Assembly: GCA_038373885.1 (NCBI GenBank)
Contig: JAWZYV010019509.1
Coordinates: 347,901-411,900 of the forward strand
DNA length: 64,000 nt
Direction: 5' to 3'
DNA from: Cheiracanthium punctorium
Taxonomy: Eukaryota > Arthropoda > Arachnida > Araneae > Cheiracanthiidae
The translations under genes and the position numbers were made by a program. The first letter of the stretch is position 1. Every line of letters starts with the position of its first letter. The notes under the pieces are model-generated. The model searched no databases. It saw only the letters and a program-made list of their open reading frames with translations, and was not told the origin of the DNA. Below, piece after piece: positions 1 to 10,861 of the stretch.

Positions 1-696
1 TACCATACGAACGATCGACGCAACACAAGAATAAACAGTTCATATATATCCTGCCCATGCATTAGTCCATTTATGCTTGCGCATGGAGTGGGGGAAATGT
101 TTCTCTAGAGCAGAAATATAGAAATCCCTGCAAATTTGGATTTAGGAAGAGACTGTGTTTCTCTCCACTGAAAGTAGAGTAGGGATATTTTTTCTTCCTG
201 TGCCGATTTGTTTATTACAGCACGGTGTCGCTAGGGAAAGAACATGGGAGCCAGGGATTACAAAAAAAACATGGACTGATGGGGAAAGAAAAAAATACAT
301 CAAATTTTGTGGAATATTCGAAAGTTATATTAAAAATTTGTACAATTACTTAGTCAATTGTACAATCTGAATAAAATTTGTACATTGTACAAAAAAATCA
401 CACAAGTTGGCAGCTATGAAATCAGTATTTTGGGATTTGTTGGAATCATTGATTTCTTCTACTGCTATTAGGCTCTGTTTACGTGCAATGAAATGAATAT
501 TGATGTGTCTGATCATTTAAAATGTTAATGTACAGATTAATACAACTCTATATAGAGTTCTAACACATTTGTTAAAATTATTACCAAATTCATGATGTTT
601 ATTATAGTTTCTAGTTTTTTATTACTTATTTGAAATAATTTTATTTCTTTTTATATAATTGCTTATATATCTGGATACATGTATTTTTAAACACAG
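1..696. other. Intron (5' part unseen) of the SLK/STK10-like gene
   Basis: AT-rich DNA ending in a pyrimidine-poor but usable AG acceptor at 695-696, directly before the first recognisable exon. Short open frames here (for example 155-370 on the plus strand) have no recognisable domain and are not called genes. The stretch near 380-410 resembles the short motif at 46330-46345 (both contain a form of ACAAGTTGGCAG), so it may be a dispersed-repeat end. Nothing else is recognised. Confidence 0.6.
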
Positions 697-821
697 CTCG
701 TGAAGCAGCCATTTGGGAGCTGGAAGAAAGACATTTACAGGAAAAGCAACAATTATCAAAACGACAATTAAAAGATATATTTTTCCTTCAACGTCATCAG
801 ATGTTAGTTCGTCATGAAAAG
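697..821 (+). CDS. SLK: SLK/STK10-like Ste20 kinase, exon 1 of 5 visible
   Basis: The exon begins with the last two bases of a split Ala codon (phase 1 from the unseen upstream exon). It encodes about 41 residues of charged helix, including [20 protein letters not shown] and then [19 protein letters not shown]. This matches the start of a PKK (polo-kinase-kinase) repeat in the C-terminal coiled coil of SLK, STK10/LOK and Drosophila Slik. Family members are cortical serine/threonine kinases that phosphorylate ERM proteins and act on polo-like kinase. The visible coiled coil is the dimerisation and localisation part, not the catalytic part. Acceptor AG is at 695-696 and donor GTTAAT at 822. The exon ends on a complete AAG (Lys) codon. 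The kinase domain must lie upstream of this window. Confidence 0.9.
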
Positions 822-1203
822 GTTAATTTTATTTTATATTATTTTATACTGGAAGAAGTGTTCATACTTAAAGTTGTTTAGATCCATTTTTCTCCTTTTC
901 TGATGATGTAAGAAAGATGATTTTTAGGGAGGGGGATTTTTATGAAAAATTGCTGCATTTTGATTTATTGAATCAGAGAACCCAGAAAACTTTCATGAAA
1001 TAACACAAAAAATGATGCAAGATGAAATGTCATAATTGACACTGTCTACTTATTTCTAAAACTCAGTGACTGTAGTATCCACCCAAGAAGAGCAAAATTG
1101 CATTGAAAAAATAATGCCACCACTGGTCCATGAATTGCATTTGCTATTTCATAAATTTTTTCTGACCTCTTTGATTATAATATTAATTATTTCTATGAAG
1201 ACA

Positions 1204-2275
1204 CTATACCTGATCATTAAAAATAGATGTTAAAGCGATTACTTTTTTAACCATAAGTGATTGAAACATCTTCCAATTAGAAAAGTTTGTCAAATTAAGA
1301 GTAGCTTTCAGATGTGGTATTTTTTTTACTAGGGGCTGTATACATATTAAAATATGAAAATACATACTACTGGTGGGGGGAGGGGAACTAAAGGAGGGAC
1401 CATATAAAATTTTTATATGGTCCCTCCTTTCCTATCACTTATATTTTAAAAAATATTGGACTGTGTCTAAGAAGGTAAATTAAAAAAATCCTATGTCTCT
1501 GAGTGGAATATTTTCTGAGATATTGCAGTTTGAAAATTTTGGCATTTAGTACTAAGGAAATGCCTCAAAAGTGAGAAAAATGTAATTACTTTTCAAATAA
1601 AGTTAATTTATGTTAATAGTCACTCGATAGACACAGTTGACTTCTCAAATTCACATGCAATAATGTACATTTGGCAGTTTCTAGTGAAAGTTACAACACC
1701 ATAGTAACCCATACCGTTATTTTGTGATGCACTTTAAAATTCCTTCTCTAGAAGCATAATGCAATTACTGGATGACCGCCCTAAAAGACTAAATTTCATA
1801 ATGTGGTAACAATCCACTTAGGTAAAACTGTACCTGTTGATTTCACACATTTGAACGCGCTTAGTTGCCATTCTCAACAATGGTATCATTATTTAACTTT
1901 TATATACTCATAGTTGGTTCCCTAAAGTAAAGATTTTTTTGCCTGAAAACCGACACCAACACAGTTTGTAAATTGGTTTAAATCATCATTTTTAACATTA
2001 AATTTCTGGGTAATTATTTCACTTAGAGACATGGGATTTTAAGATTAATTTTCTTAGACAAAGATCAACATTTTTATAAATATAAGTGATAGAAAAAGAG
2101 GGATTTATTAAAAATTAAATTTCATATTTTAATATATGTACAACCCCTAGTAAAAAATTTTCTTTATCTGAAAGCTACTCTTAATTTGACAAACTTTTCT
2201 AATTGAACGTATGTTTCGATCACTTACAGTTTAAAAGAAAATTGTTTTAACATCAATTTTGAATCACTCAGTATA
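1204..2275. mobile_element. Non-autonomous inverted-repeat element (~1.07 kb)
   Basis: The left arm (about 1204-1385) reappears inverted at about 2095-2275. Both arms carry the stretch AAAAGTTTGTCAAATTAAGA followed by GTAGCTTTCAGAT and then ACTAGGGG(C/T)TGTA. The core of the left arm starts GATGTTAAA at 1226 and the right arm ends TTTAACATC at 2254; similarity continues about 20 bp further out on each side. No open frame in it looks like a transposase. An arm motif (CCTATCACTTATATTT, about 1430-1446) also occurs in the arms of the mariner-like foldback at 55.7 and 57.1 kb, so the two may be relatives. No convincing target-site duplication was seen. Confidence 0.72.
1393..1427. repeat. Near-perfect 35-bp palindrome inside the inverted-repeat element
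   Basis: GGAGGGACCATATAAAA is followed by its reverse complement around a one-base centre, so the segment could form a 17-bp stem with almost no loop. It lies just inside the left arm of the ~1.07 kb element. Confidence 0.85.
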
Positions 2276-2962
2276 ATTGTGGAGTTATTCTAGGTCTTTT
2301 CTAGTTACCTGTAAGAGTTTTGAATAGTTTCTTGTTAAAAAGTACATTTGATTTCCAAAAACTTGTTAGAAGTTTAATAAAATCTTCGCATATTACTATC
2401 GCATATCAAGGGTGTAGCCAGAGGTAGGGTATCAGGATATATTCTAAAATTTTATCTGGAAAAATATTTAGAGACATTTATAAAAGATTGTTGATTTGCC
2501 AATTAAACAAGGATTTATTTTCTTTTTTCATTCTAAACATTAAATGTTTGAAATTAAGATTTAATTTTACTGTATTTCTTATCAAGATATTTCAGATAAA
2601 AATATCTCCTCAAATCAGTCTTTTTATGTTCTTTTATTTTTACTCTAAAACAATTGTCTGAAAATTAGGTATGAAATTTATGATTTGTCTTGACTTTGCA
2701 TTTTATTAAGTTGCTTAAATGGCTTATTTTTCTTTATTAAATGTTCTCTATTTAAAATTAATCATTAAATATTTACATATGAGTGCTTGTTTTTTTTTTT
2801 TTCTTCTTCCAGGATAAAAGTAATTGATTTATTTTATAGTTAAAATGTAATAGTAAAATTGTGTGGCATGAATCAAATTTTTTTTAATTGTTGAATTCCG
2901 GCTCACACATTTTCCCTCTTTTTCATTTTTGTGCATTCTCATCCCCGAGTGTTGATAAATTT

Positions 2963-5900
2963 GTTACAGTTATGAGCCATTGCAAAAGCAAATCGGGCAG
3001 GTCAATGGAAAAATGTTCCCATCACCATCTCAGAATTTCATGATTTTCTTTTATTGTGTTGCCTTACCCAAGGAAAGGACAAATCTGAAATATTTTTGAT
3101 TTACCTCTTTTAGTTTTGGAGTTATGGGGGGTCAAAGTACCCCAGAGGAGCAACGTTGAATTGATTTAGGGCCATTTTTGCCACTTTATTGTCTCTACTG
3201 CGACTGGCTCAGAGGTGCTTCAGAGAATTTTTTCATTTTATCCTATAATATACCTTGTATATTAACATCTCAAATTGAAAATTCATTCGAAAATTGTCAG
3301 AGCCCCAAATTAGAGCCCCCCAAAATACCTGCAATTTCATAAAAAATACAGTTTTAAGAATGCTTTAAATCTTGGCTCTGACGCGATACAGAAAAAAATT
3401 TTGCACAGTGCAGTTATATATCTTCATATAAAGTGAATCCAATGTTAAAAATTTTTGAAGGCCCCCAGGGCCACCCGGTACGGGGCCCCAAACATGGTCC
3501 TTAGTGCTAATTTACGCAATTTCGAAGCATTGGTACAGCTGAAGCCGACTTCCCACAGGAGAACTATTTGGGACATTCCACTGGCACGTATGGAGGCATT
3601 TCGGCTTTCCTTTTAGAAGTTTAATCGACAGTGGCAATATTGAAAATATACTTATTCTTCATATGTCTCAAATATATCCTCCATATATCACAAATACTTA
3701 TTTTACAGGGACACACATAAGTATTACATTACGCTGTATGGGGATCTCTGTAACTACTGAACCGATCCGAAAATTTTTTTCACTGATGGAAAGCTACACT
3801 ATTCCTGAGTAATATACGCTACCTTTCAGCATCCAGCATAACTAGTTCTTTTACAGGGATACTCAAAAATTCTAGCACATGGCGCTATATGGACATCTCT
3901 GTAACTACTGAATCGATTCTAAAGATCTTTTCAGTGAAAGCTACACTATTCTTGAATAACATAGGCTAAAATTCATGCATCCAGCATAATATACAGGAAC
4001 ACTCAAAATAATTCGTAAACATTGCCGTAACTGTCTCCATTCGTCACTCAAATTTATTCAAATTTTATTATTAAACTCCATTCAAATTTTTGAACAGTCA
4101 TTCTAAAGATCTTTTCACTGAAAGCTACACTATTCCTGAGTAATATAGGCTAAAATTCATGCATGGAGCATAATTTACAGGAACACTCAAAATAATTCGT
4201 AAACATTGCAGTAACTGTCTCCATTCGCCAATCAAATTTATTCAAATTTTTGAACAGTGCAATTATATATCTTCATATAAAGTGAATCCAATGTTAAATA
4301 TTTTTGAAAGCTCACAGCTTTGCGGCCTCTACCTTCTAGTAATTTTAAGAGGTATCGCAAGAGCAAATCAGGTAAAAAAAAAGAAAGTTTCAATCCCCAT
4401 CTCAGAATCGCATGAATTTTTTTTTTCTTGTGTTGCCTTACCCAAGGAAAGAACACATCTGAAATATTTTGATTTAGCTCTTTTAGTTTTGGAGTTATGG
4501 GGGGTCTAAGTACCCCAGAGGAGTGACAAATTTAGGGCCATTTTTGCCATTTTACTCTCGACTGCGATTTGCTCTGAGATGCTTCAGAGAATTTTTAATT
4601 TTTTAAAAAATCTGATAATATACCTTGAATATTCACATCTAAAACTGGAAATTCATTTGAAAATAGGTAGAGCCCCCAAATAAGCCCCCCAATATCCCCA
4701 ATTTCATAAAAAATACAGTTTTAAAGAATGCTTTAAATCTTGGATCTGACGTGATACAGAAAAAAAGAAGAAAAAAATTCCCGGGCCCCTCGATATGAGG
4801 CCCCAAACATAGTCCTTAGTGCTAATTCATGCAATTTCGAAGCAAATGTACAGCTGGCTCTGACTTCGCACATAAGAACTATTGGCATGGAGTTGTAGTT
4901 TCAACATAGTAGTTTCATATTATGAAAAGATATATTTTTCTATTACTGTGTTAAATTTTTCTTGAAAATGAGGATGCTTTCAAAAAATATACCGGGGGGC
5001 CCTGGGGCCCTTCAAAAATTTTTAACATTGGATTCACTTTATATGAAGATATGTAATTGCATTTTTCAAAAATTTGATGGGGTTTAATAAAATCTGAATA
5101 AAATTTGAATACATTTGTGTGGCGAATGGAGACAGTTACTACAATGTTTTCGAATTATTTTGAGTGTTCCTGTAAATTATGCTACATGCATCAATTTTAG
5201 CCTATGCTACTCTGGAATAGTGTAGCTTTCAGTGAAAAGATCTTTAGAATCACTGATCAAAAATTTGAATGGAGTTGAATAAAATTTTAATAAATTTGAG
5301 TGGCGAATGGAGACAGTTACGGCAATGCTTACGAATTATTTTGAGTGTTCCTGTAAATTATGCTGCATGCATGAATTTTAGCCTATGTTATTCAGGAATA
5401 GTTTAGCTTTCAGTGAAAAGATCTTTAGAATCGATTCAGTAGTTACAGAGATGTCCATATAGCGTCATGTGCTAGAATTTTTGAGTGCCCCTGTAAAAGA
5501 ACTAGTTATGTTGCATACTGAAAGGTAGCCTATATTACTCAGGAATAGTGTACCAAATAGGAAGGTACTTATTTTTCTTGGAAACAGTTGTACCTTGAAG
5601 AAATGTTTTTTCATAATATCAAACTACTATGTTGATACTACATCTCCATGTCAATAGTTCTCCTGTGGGAAGTCGGCTTCAGCTGTACCAATGCTTCGAA
5701 TTTGCGTAAATTAGTGCTAAGGACCATGTTTGAGGCCTTCTACCAGCGGGCCCTGGGGGCCTTCAAAAATGTTTAACATTGGATTCACTTTATATGAAGA
5801 TATATAACTGCACTGTGCAAAATTTTTTTCTGTATCGCGTCAGAGCCAAGATTTAAAGCATTCTTAAAACGATATTTTTTATGAAATTGGGGGTATTTCG

Positions 5901-6252
5901 GGGGGGCCCTAATTTGGGACTCTGACAATTTTTGAATGAATTTTCAATTTGAGATGTTAGTATACAAGGTATATTATAAGATAAAATGAAAAAATTCTCT
6001 GAAGCACCTCTGAGCCAGTCACAGTCCAGACAATAATGTGGCAAAAATGGCCCTAAATTAATTCGACGTTGCTCCTCTGGGGTACTTTGATCCCCCATAA
6101 CTCCAAAACTAAAAGAGTTAAATCAAAAATATTTCAGATTTGTTCTTTCCTTGGGTTAGGCAACACAATAAAATAAAATCATGAAATTCTGAGATGGTGA
6201 TGGGAACGCCCTGCCCGATTTGCCCCTGCAATGCCTCTTATACCATTGTAAG
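2963..6252. mobile_element. Nested foldback element, 3.3 kb, with multi-hundred-base arms
   Basis: The left arm (about 2963-3580) and right arm (about 5640-6252) are inverted copies. Shared landmarks include GCAAATCGGGCAGG with CCCATCACCATCTCAGAATT, the CCCCAGAGGAGCAACGTTGA block, and ATCTTCATATAAAGTGAATC. A second, more diverged copy in left-arm orientation begins about 4335 and runs to about 4990, apparently inserted into the first. Its partner in the opposite direction runs through 4990-5060. Between them a ~150-200 bp module (AAAGCTACACTATTCCTGAG) recurs at about 3790, 3945 and 4120, and inverted at about 5220 and 5405. No frame encodes a recognisable transposase; the open frames at 4282-4509 and 5853-6098 are simply the repeat arms. 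Superfamily unknown. Confidence 0.85.
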
Positions 6253-6556
6253 TATTTACAATGCCCCCTCTTCCTTTTTATGCCATTTAAGTTAATATTT
6301 TATATACCAATGAATGTAGTATGTAATCCACCAGACAGATAGGGTATTATCTGAGGTTTATATTCCATTGCTTTAACATTTTGTGGGATTTTCTTTTTCA
6401 GTCTAACAATTTTCAGAACTGTGTTATTTTCTAATTCTGTTGTCAAATAAGTAAAATTGTTTCACCCATAAATATAAGAGCTATTGGTCATAAATATATA
6501 ATTTATTTCTTTTTATTTTATTCATTTATTAATTTATTTTTCTTAAATTTTCATAG

Positions 6557-6754
6557 GAAATGGAGCAAGTAAAACGAGTGAATACTTGCAAACTAGAAGA
6601 AATGTTAAAATTACAATCAATTGAAAAAAGACAGCTTCCTAAAAGGCAGCGAGCTGAAATGAAAACTAGAGAATTAATGTTCAGAGCAAGTTTACGAATC
6701 AGTGTTGTCAATTTATCTGAAACACCTGAGGATGAAAGGGAGAAAATAAAAAAG
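6557..6754 (+). CDS. SLK: SLK/STK10-like Ste20 kinase, exon 2 of 5 visible
   Basis: This exon is 198 bases, exactly 66 codons, following acceptor TCATAG and ending AAAAAG before donor GTTCAA. It encodes continuous amphipathic helix, including KLEEMLKLQSIEKRQLPKRQ, then MKTRELMFRASLRISVVNL and ETPEDEREKIKK. In SLK and STK10 the corresponding segment joins the two PKK repeats: a basic helix, an F/L-R-x-S-L-R-I stretch and an acidic DEREKIK start of the next helix. The frame continues without a break from the previous exon and into 10433. A plain open frame runs past the donor to about 6802, but the residues after IKK lose family similarity, so the donor at 6755 is preferred. Confidence 0.9.
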
Positions 6755-7582
6755 GTTCAATTTCCTTCTCTGTGCAAAACACCTCTCTTTTGTTATTTTT
6801 AGTCTGCATAATCATTTTTGATTATTTTTTCAGAAACCAATCATGGTAGGAAATTTACTCAAAAAGGAATATTTTGCTGTGCAAGCACAGATATTATATC
6901 AGTCAGTAATACTGGTGCTATTTTCTATTGAAAATCACTGCTGGGTCACTTTCGTAACGGGTGAAATGACACCTGCCATTTTTTATTTCACTTTAAAGGC
7001 ACAAAACTGCCTATAAAAATTAAATTTTAGCACTATATTTCTTTTTCTAAAATAAAAAACTTTTAATCCCTTTTTACTGTGGATTTCAAATGTAGAAGTC
7101 ATAAATCGTCAATTGGATGATATGTTGCCGTATAAAATAGTGGTTTTTACAGGACTTGAATAAATTTTGACTTTTTGTTAAAGCTTTCAGAATTTTGAAA
7201 ATGTAACTAATCATAACTTTTTATGCCCTTTAGAGTTTCTTTGTATCATGTTTCTCATAAAGTGTATGTTTTCAACATGTTACTGAATTATCAGTAAATT
7301 GAATGACACTTCCTTTTGATTCCAAAATTGAACCCAAATGATACCATCAGCAACATTCCTTTCGTTTATAATCCATTTTGATGACTGTTTGTTACTATGA
7401 AATTAATTTATATATTTTATTTACTTTAATGTGAGATAAGGCTAAAGATATAGAACTTTTTCATTCTATTCCTGTCAGTTGGAGGATGGCCTTTAATTAA
7501 TTATAATTTGTGTAAGTAATTAGACTGATTATTTGTTTAAGCATGTTGATTTCTTAGATTATCATCATTCAAAACATGACTC

Positions 7583-7820
7583 TGGCCTCACCATGGCACA
7601 GTGGTTATGCCACTGAAAATGGTAGATGGCCGATATGTGAAGGTCCCAGGTTCGAGTCCCACCGCGCGACTGTCGATCTAATGGTCTAGAGTTTTGGTAG
7701 GTTTTCTCCAGATGTAATGTGATACATGTTAGAACCCCTTAGAAAGTCCTCCTACCAAGCCCCCCCTCCCCTCCTGGCAGATCGCCCTAGTGTAGCGTTG
7801 CCATAATCACACACAACTAC
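7583..7820 (+). mobile_element. tRNA-derived SINE with perfect 12-bp target duplication
   Basis: The element shows RNA polymerase III-like internal boxes: an A-box-like TGGCACAGTGG near 7595 and a good B box GGTTCGAGTCC near 7650. The flanks are an exact direct repeat AAAACATGACTC (7571-7582 and 7821-7832), the hallmark of LINE-mediated insertion. The 3' end is CACACAACTAC rather than poly(A). It resembles the SINEs at 12192 and 48405 in layout (tRNA head, GGTTTTCTCC-like and ACCCCTTAGAAAG-like body motifs), so they are probably one family or close subfamilies. Confidence 0.85.
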
Positions 7821-8012
7821 AAAACATGACTCCGCTTGAAATACGAAACTCAAATGTTGTAAAATTTACTATTTATCAACTGTCTGACACTCAGTGGGTT
7901 GACATTATGTTAATGCACAAACAACTTCACTACATGACTGCTCAAAGTACAAAACAATAAACATTCTAAAATTAACTATTTATCAATCAGTCAACATGCA
8001 ATGAGATGGCAT

Positions 8013-8047
8013 CATGGTGTCACACAAACAGCTTGTGTGACACCATG
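8013..8047. repeat. 15-bp-stem hairpin with 5-nt loop
   Basis: CATGGTGTCACACAA, loop ACAGC, then the exact reverse complement TTGTGTGACACCATG. It lies in the third visible intron-like gap, within AT-rich DNA. It may be the scar or core of a small MITE. Confidence 0.85.
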
Positions 8048-9148
8048 AACCAACTCAGCCACTGAATAAACACTCCAAAATACAGTTATTTATAATGTTT
8101 TCATGTTTTTTGTCAAACTGTTCAGCCTTTTGAAAAAAATATTATTTTAATGTATCATTTTTCATCTAATATCTTTGTTCAAATTCAAATAAACACAACA
8201 TGCAAACTTTCTGTGGCTACTAATTCATAGTTGCCAAGTGCTCCAATTTTGCCCAAATTTCTTGAATATTTTTAATTTGTTATGGAAAACTGATAATTAA
8301 CGAAAAACTCAGATTTTTTGGTCTTCAAAATTTGTTCATAGAGCAGGGACAAATTTTCAATCAGTCTTCATCCTTCTTGTAAATGTCTTTTTATGGAGCA
8401 TTCTTTCATTGAAGTATCTAATACCTAATAATTAAAAATTAACCCTTATTTTATAGATTTTTTAAATTAGTGTTATTTAAATTCACTAACGATTTTCTGC
8501 AAGTTGTAATTGATTTTTTAGGTCCTTAAAAGATGTAAATTTGAAATGTGTTTGTGAAATATTTATTAATGAAAATTTTAACTGATTTCATTAGATTTTT
8601 AGTTACTACTATAGTATTGTGTACAATTAGTGTTCTAGTTACTACTGCAGTATTGTGTGTGATTATCACTCCATACATAAAGTAACTTGACTAATCTTTT
8701 TTTTTTTTTTTTCCACAAAGTTGCATCCCCTTTCCTTTTGATGCTATGCTGATGGTTTATATGAATTTTTATATGGTGAAAGGATGCTCCTATATTTTAG
8801 AGAAGTGCTCCTATATTTTACAATTAGAGGCTGGCTGCAATTATCAATTGGGCAGGTACTCAATGCAGTGACATCATCATGTTGATGTGCCGTCTTTTAA
8901 ATGGCTTACTCATGTCCTCACTCAAAATTGGTCATTGTTTTTAGATTTTTATGTCAAAAAACTGATCAGCCTTTCAAAATTATTTTGTATGTGTATCATT
9001 TTTCATCAAAATTTTTGTAACAGCTCATTTTAAAATGTCACCCATCCTCATCCACCTGGTTTTCTTTTAAAATATTCTAAATGGATAATTATTTTGAAAA
9101 TAAGTGCACATACTTAGTTAAAAATTAAACACGGAAATACCTTAGTAA

Positions 9149-9869
9149 TTAGTTAAAAACATTAAAAGCCTAAAATTTCCGTAAAAAGGTTAAAACACGC
9201 ACCATTAGCGCTTTCGACAGCTTAGCCCGCTGTCATCATCAGAACTGAGTTGCTTGGCTCGTTCACCGCCTCTTCTTCACCATGGCTTGCCACGATTGCT
9301 CGATCTGCGCATACCTGCGGTTAATACCTGCGGTTTCTAGAGGGTTAATGTTATCTTTATCTGACCGGCAATATATTTAAAAGAATCCGGTCAGATAAAG
9401 ACAAGATTAACTCTCTAGAAACCGCAGGTATTTATAAAATAAATTTCGCATATAGAGATCCCAACCTTCCCGGATACTACATTGGGGTTACAAAAAGAAA
9501 AATTAAAGATAGAATTAAAGAACACATAAATGACATAAAATACAATAGACAAAGTACCGCTCTATCCCGCCTAGCCTTAAAAGAAAATATAAATATAGAT
9601 TTCGTAAATGTCAAGAAAATAGCTAATTACAATAATCACAATTATGGCTTAAGATGGGAAACGTTGGAAATAATGACACAAGAGGGAGCTGTCAACGACA
9701 TGGCGCATGCGCAGATCGAGCAATCGTGGCAAGCCATGGTGAAGAAGAGGCGGTGAACGAGCCAAGCAACTCAGTTCTGATGATGACAGCGGGCTAAGCT
9801 GTCGAAAGCGCTAATGGTGCGTGTTTTAACCTTTTTACGGAAATTTTAGGCTTTTAATGTTTTTAACTA
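9149..9869. mobile_element. Penelope-like element (PLE), head-to-head palindromic copy
   Basis: The outer arms (about 9149-9275 and 9707-9869) are inverted copies that include the landmarks GCACCATTAGCGCTTTCGAC and CAAGCCATGG. The inner arms (about 9325-9369 and 9387-9435) are also inverted copies (ACCTGCGGTTTCTAGAG against CTCTAGAAACCGCAGGT). The right half carries a GIY-YIG reading frame (9379-9756). The left half is the same sequence in reverse with about 270 bp of that frame deleted, leaving the ETAG-coding part joined directly to the 3' tail. Inverted flanking copies are known for Penelope-like elements, which supports the assignment. Confidence 0.8.
9379..9756 (+). CDS. GIY-YIG endonuclease C-terminal domain of a Penelope-like element (partial)
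   Basis: A 126-codon open stretch with no start of its own; it is the 3' end of a PLE polyprotein. It reads through SLETAGIYKINFAYRDPNLP, then GYYIGVTKRKIKDRIKEH, and ends in KKRR before TGA. GIYKI plus YYIG with a downstream K-x-R-I-K-E-H helix is the GIY-YIG nuclease core used by Penelope-like retroelements to nick target DNA. The reverse transcriptase part is absent because the copy is truncated at the palindrome centre (about 9370-9387). The frame itself has no internal stop, so the insertion may be fairly recent. The last ~15 codons overlap the inverted tail. Confidence 0.8.
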   Translation, partial: KRIRSDKDKINSLETAGIYKINFAYRDPNLPGYYIGVTKRKIKDRIKEHINDIKYNRQSTALSRLALKENINIDFVNVKKIANYNNHNYGLRWETLEIMTQEGAVNDMAHAQIEQSWQAMVKKRR

Positions 9870-10432
9870 ATTAATAAGTGCACATATTTGTATTATAAAC
9901 ATTTGTGTTCATAGAGGATCCTAACAGAAACATTAAATATCCTGTAAATTTATTTTTGATTTTTCTAACTATCAATATCTATTTTGGTGTACTATTAAGA
10001 ATTTTCCTTGTTAGTGCTTTTTTCTTGAATCAAATTGTTTGTTTTGTCATAATTGTTATGGATTGTTTGTATAGAGATTTATACAGCTAAAAATAACTAA
10101 CTACAAAATTGCTCAAATTAAAAGGAAATATATATATATTTTTTCTGACCTTGCTAAAGATGTTAAACGTATCAAAGCTATAATTTTTTTCTAATTTCAT
10201 TAACATAAGTATTTTAGTTTTTGATTTCCACCATAAACTGCCCTTTGATGTTAAAATTAATATAGGTAATGACATAAGGCTAAACCCCAACCCTGGTGTA
10301 TATGAGGAGGGTCACCTTAGTATATCTTATAAAAGGCTCTTTCAATTTTAGAGCTTTAGTATTTTAAATTATGCTGTTAACAGTTCATCATTTGCATGTT
10401 CACACAATAAACTAAAAGCCCTTGTATTTTAG

Positions 10433-10558
10433 TTTCAGGATGGTGAGAAGAAAAGGTACAAAGCTGAACAACAAAGACATGAGCTTAAGCAAAAGAAACA
10501 ACTTGATGAATTGCGAATGAATGCTGAAACTGCCATTAAAGAACTTGAACAGCTTCAA
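10433..10558 (+). CDS. SLK: SLK/STK10-like Ste20 kinase, exon 3 of 5 visible
   Basis: This exon is 126 bases, 42 codons, from acceptor TTTTAG to donor GTAAGT. It encodes FQDGEKKRYKAEQQRHELKQ then KKQLDELRMNAETAIKELEQ and LQ, a strongly charged helix in the second PKK repeat. An alternative AG six bases downstream (after TTTCAG) would remove Phe-Gln. The upstream acceptor is chosen because vertebrate and fly homologues carry an IKxF-(E/Q) junction at this place, which IKK|FQ restores. The frame stays open into 16579. Confidence 0.9.
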
Positions 10559-10861
10559 GTAAGTATAATATTCAACTGTGTTTATTATATATGAAGTAAT
10601 ATCCTTCATAATATCTGAATCAGCTTTAGAGTGATGCAATTTTATTTTTGAATGTTTTTATGCACTTTCTCTCATATCCTGATGTCTGATTGCCATCATA
10701 ATTTTCTTAGCTTAAGAAAGCTAAATTATATGGAAGCTCTCAAAAACTGAAACCAATTGTAGTGAGAGTAGTGATTATCCACCAATTTGTGCTGAATAGT
10801 CTGCCTATAACTAGCGAAGTGTTATGTCTTTAAGTAAAACTTTGATACTAACATTGATGAA

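Larger units (their letters stand above)
822..6556 (+). other. Intron of SLK-like gene, 5.7 kb, filled with inverted-repeat elements
   Basis: Intron between two confirmed exons (donor GTTAAT at 822, acceptor TCATAG ending 6556). Its length is mostly explained by a ~1.07 kb inverted-repeat element (1204-2275) and a 3.3 kb nested foldback (2963-6252). The remaining stretches, 822-1200 and 2276-2960, are AT-rich with no recognisable coding. A lone hAT-like end (AGGGTGTAGCCAGAGG) lies at about 2410-2427 without a visible partner. Confidence 0.85.
6755..10432 (+). other. Intron of SLK-like gene, 3.7 kb
   Basis: Intron with donor GTTCAA at 6755 and acceptor TATTTTAG ending at 10432. It contains a SINE (7583-7820), a 15-bp-stem hairpin (8013-8047), a short imperfect duplication (about 8601-8670) and a Penelope-like palindrome (9149-9869). 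Two related ~75-bp segments at about 7855-7925 and 7965-8035 (both with AATT-rich ACTATTTATCAA and CACAAACA) look like an old tandem duplication. The remaining DNA is AT-rich without recognisable content. Confidence 0.85.

Noticed and set aside
155..370. 71-aa open frame at the left edge
   Set aside because: No domain or splice context, and biased composition; it lies inside an intron of the SLK-like gene.
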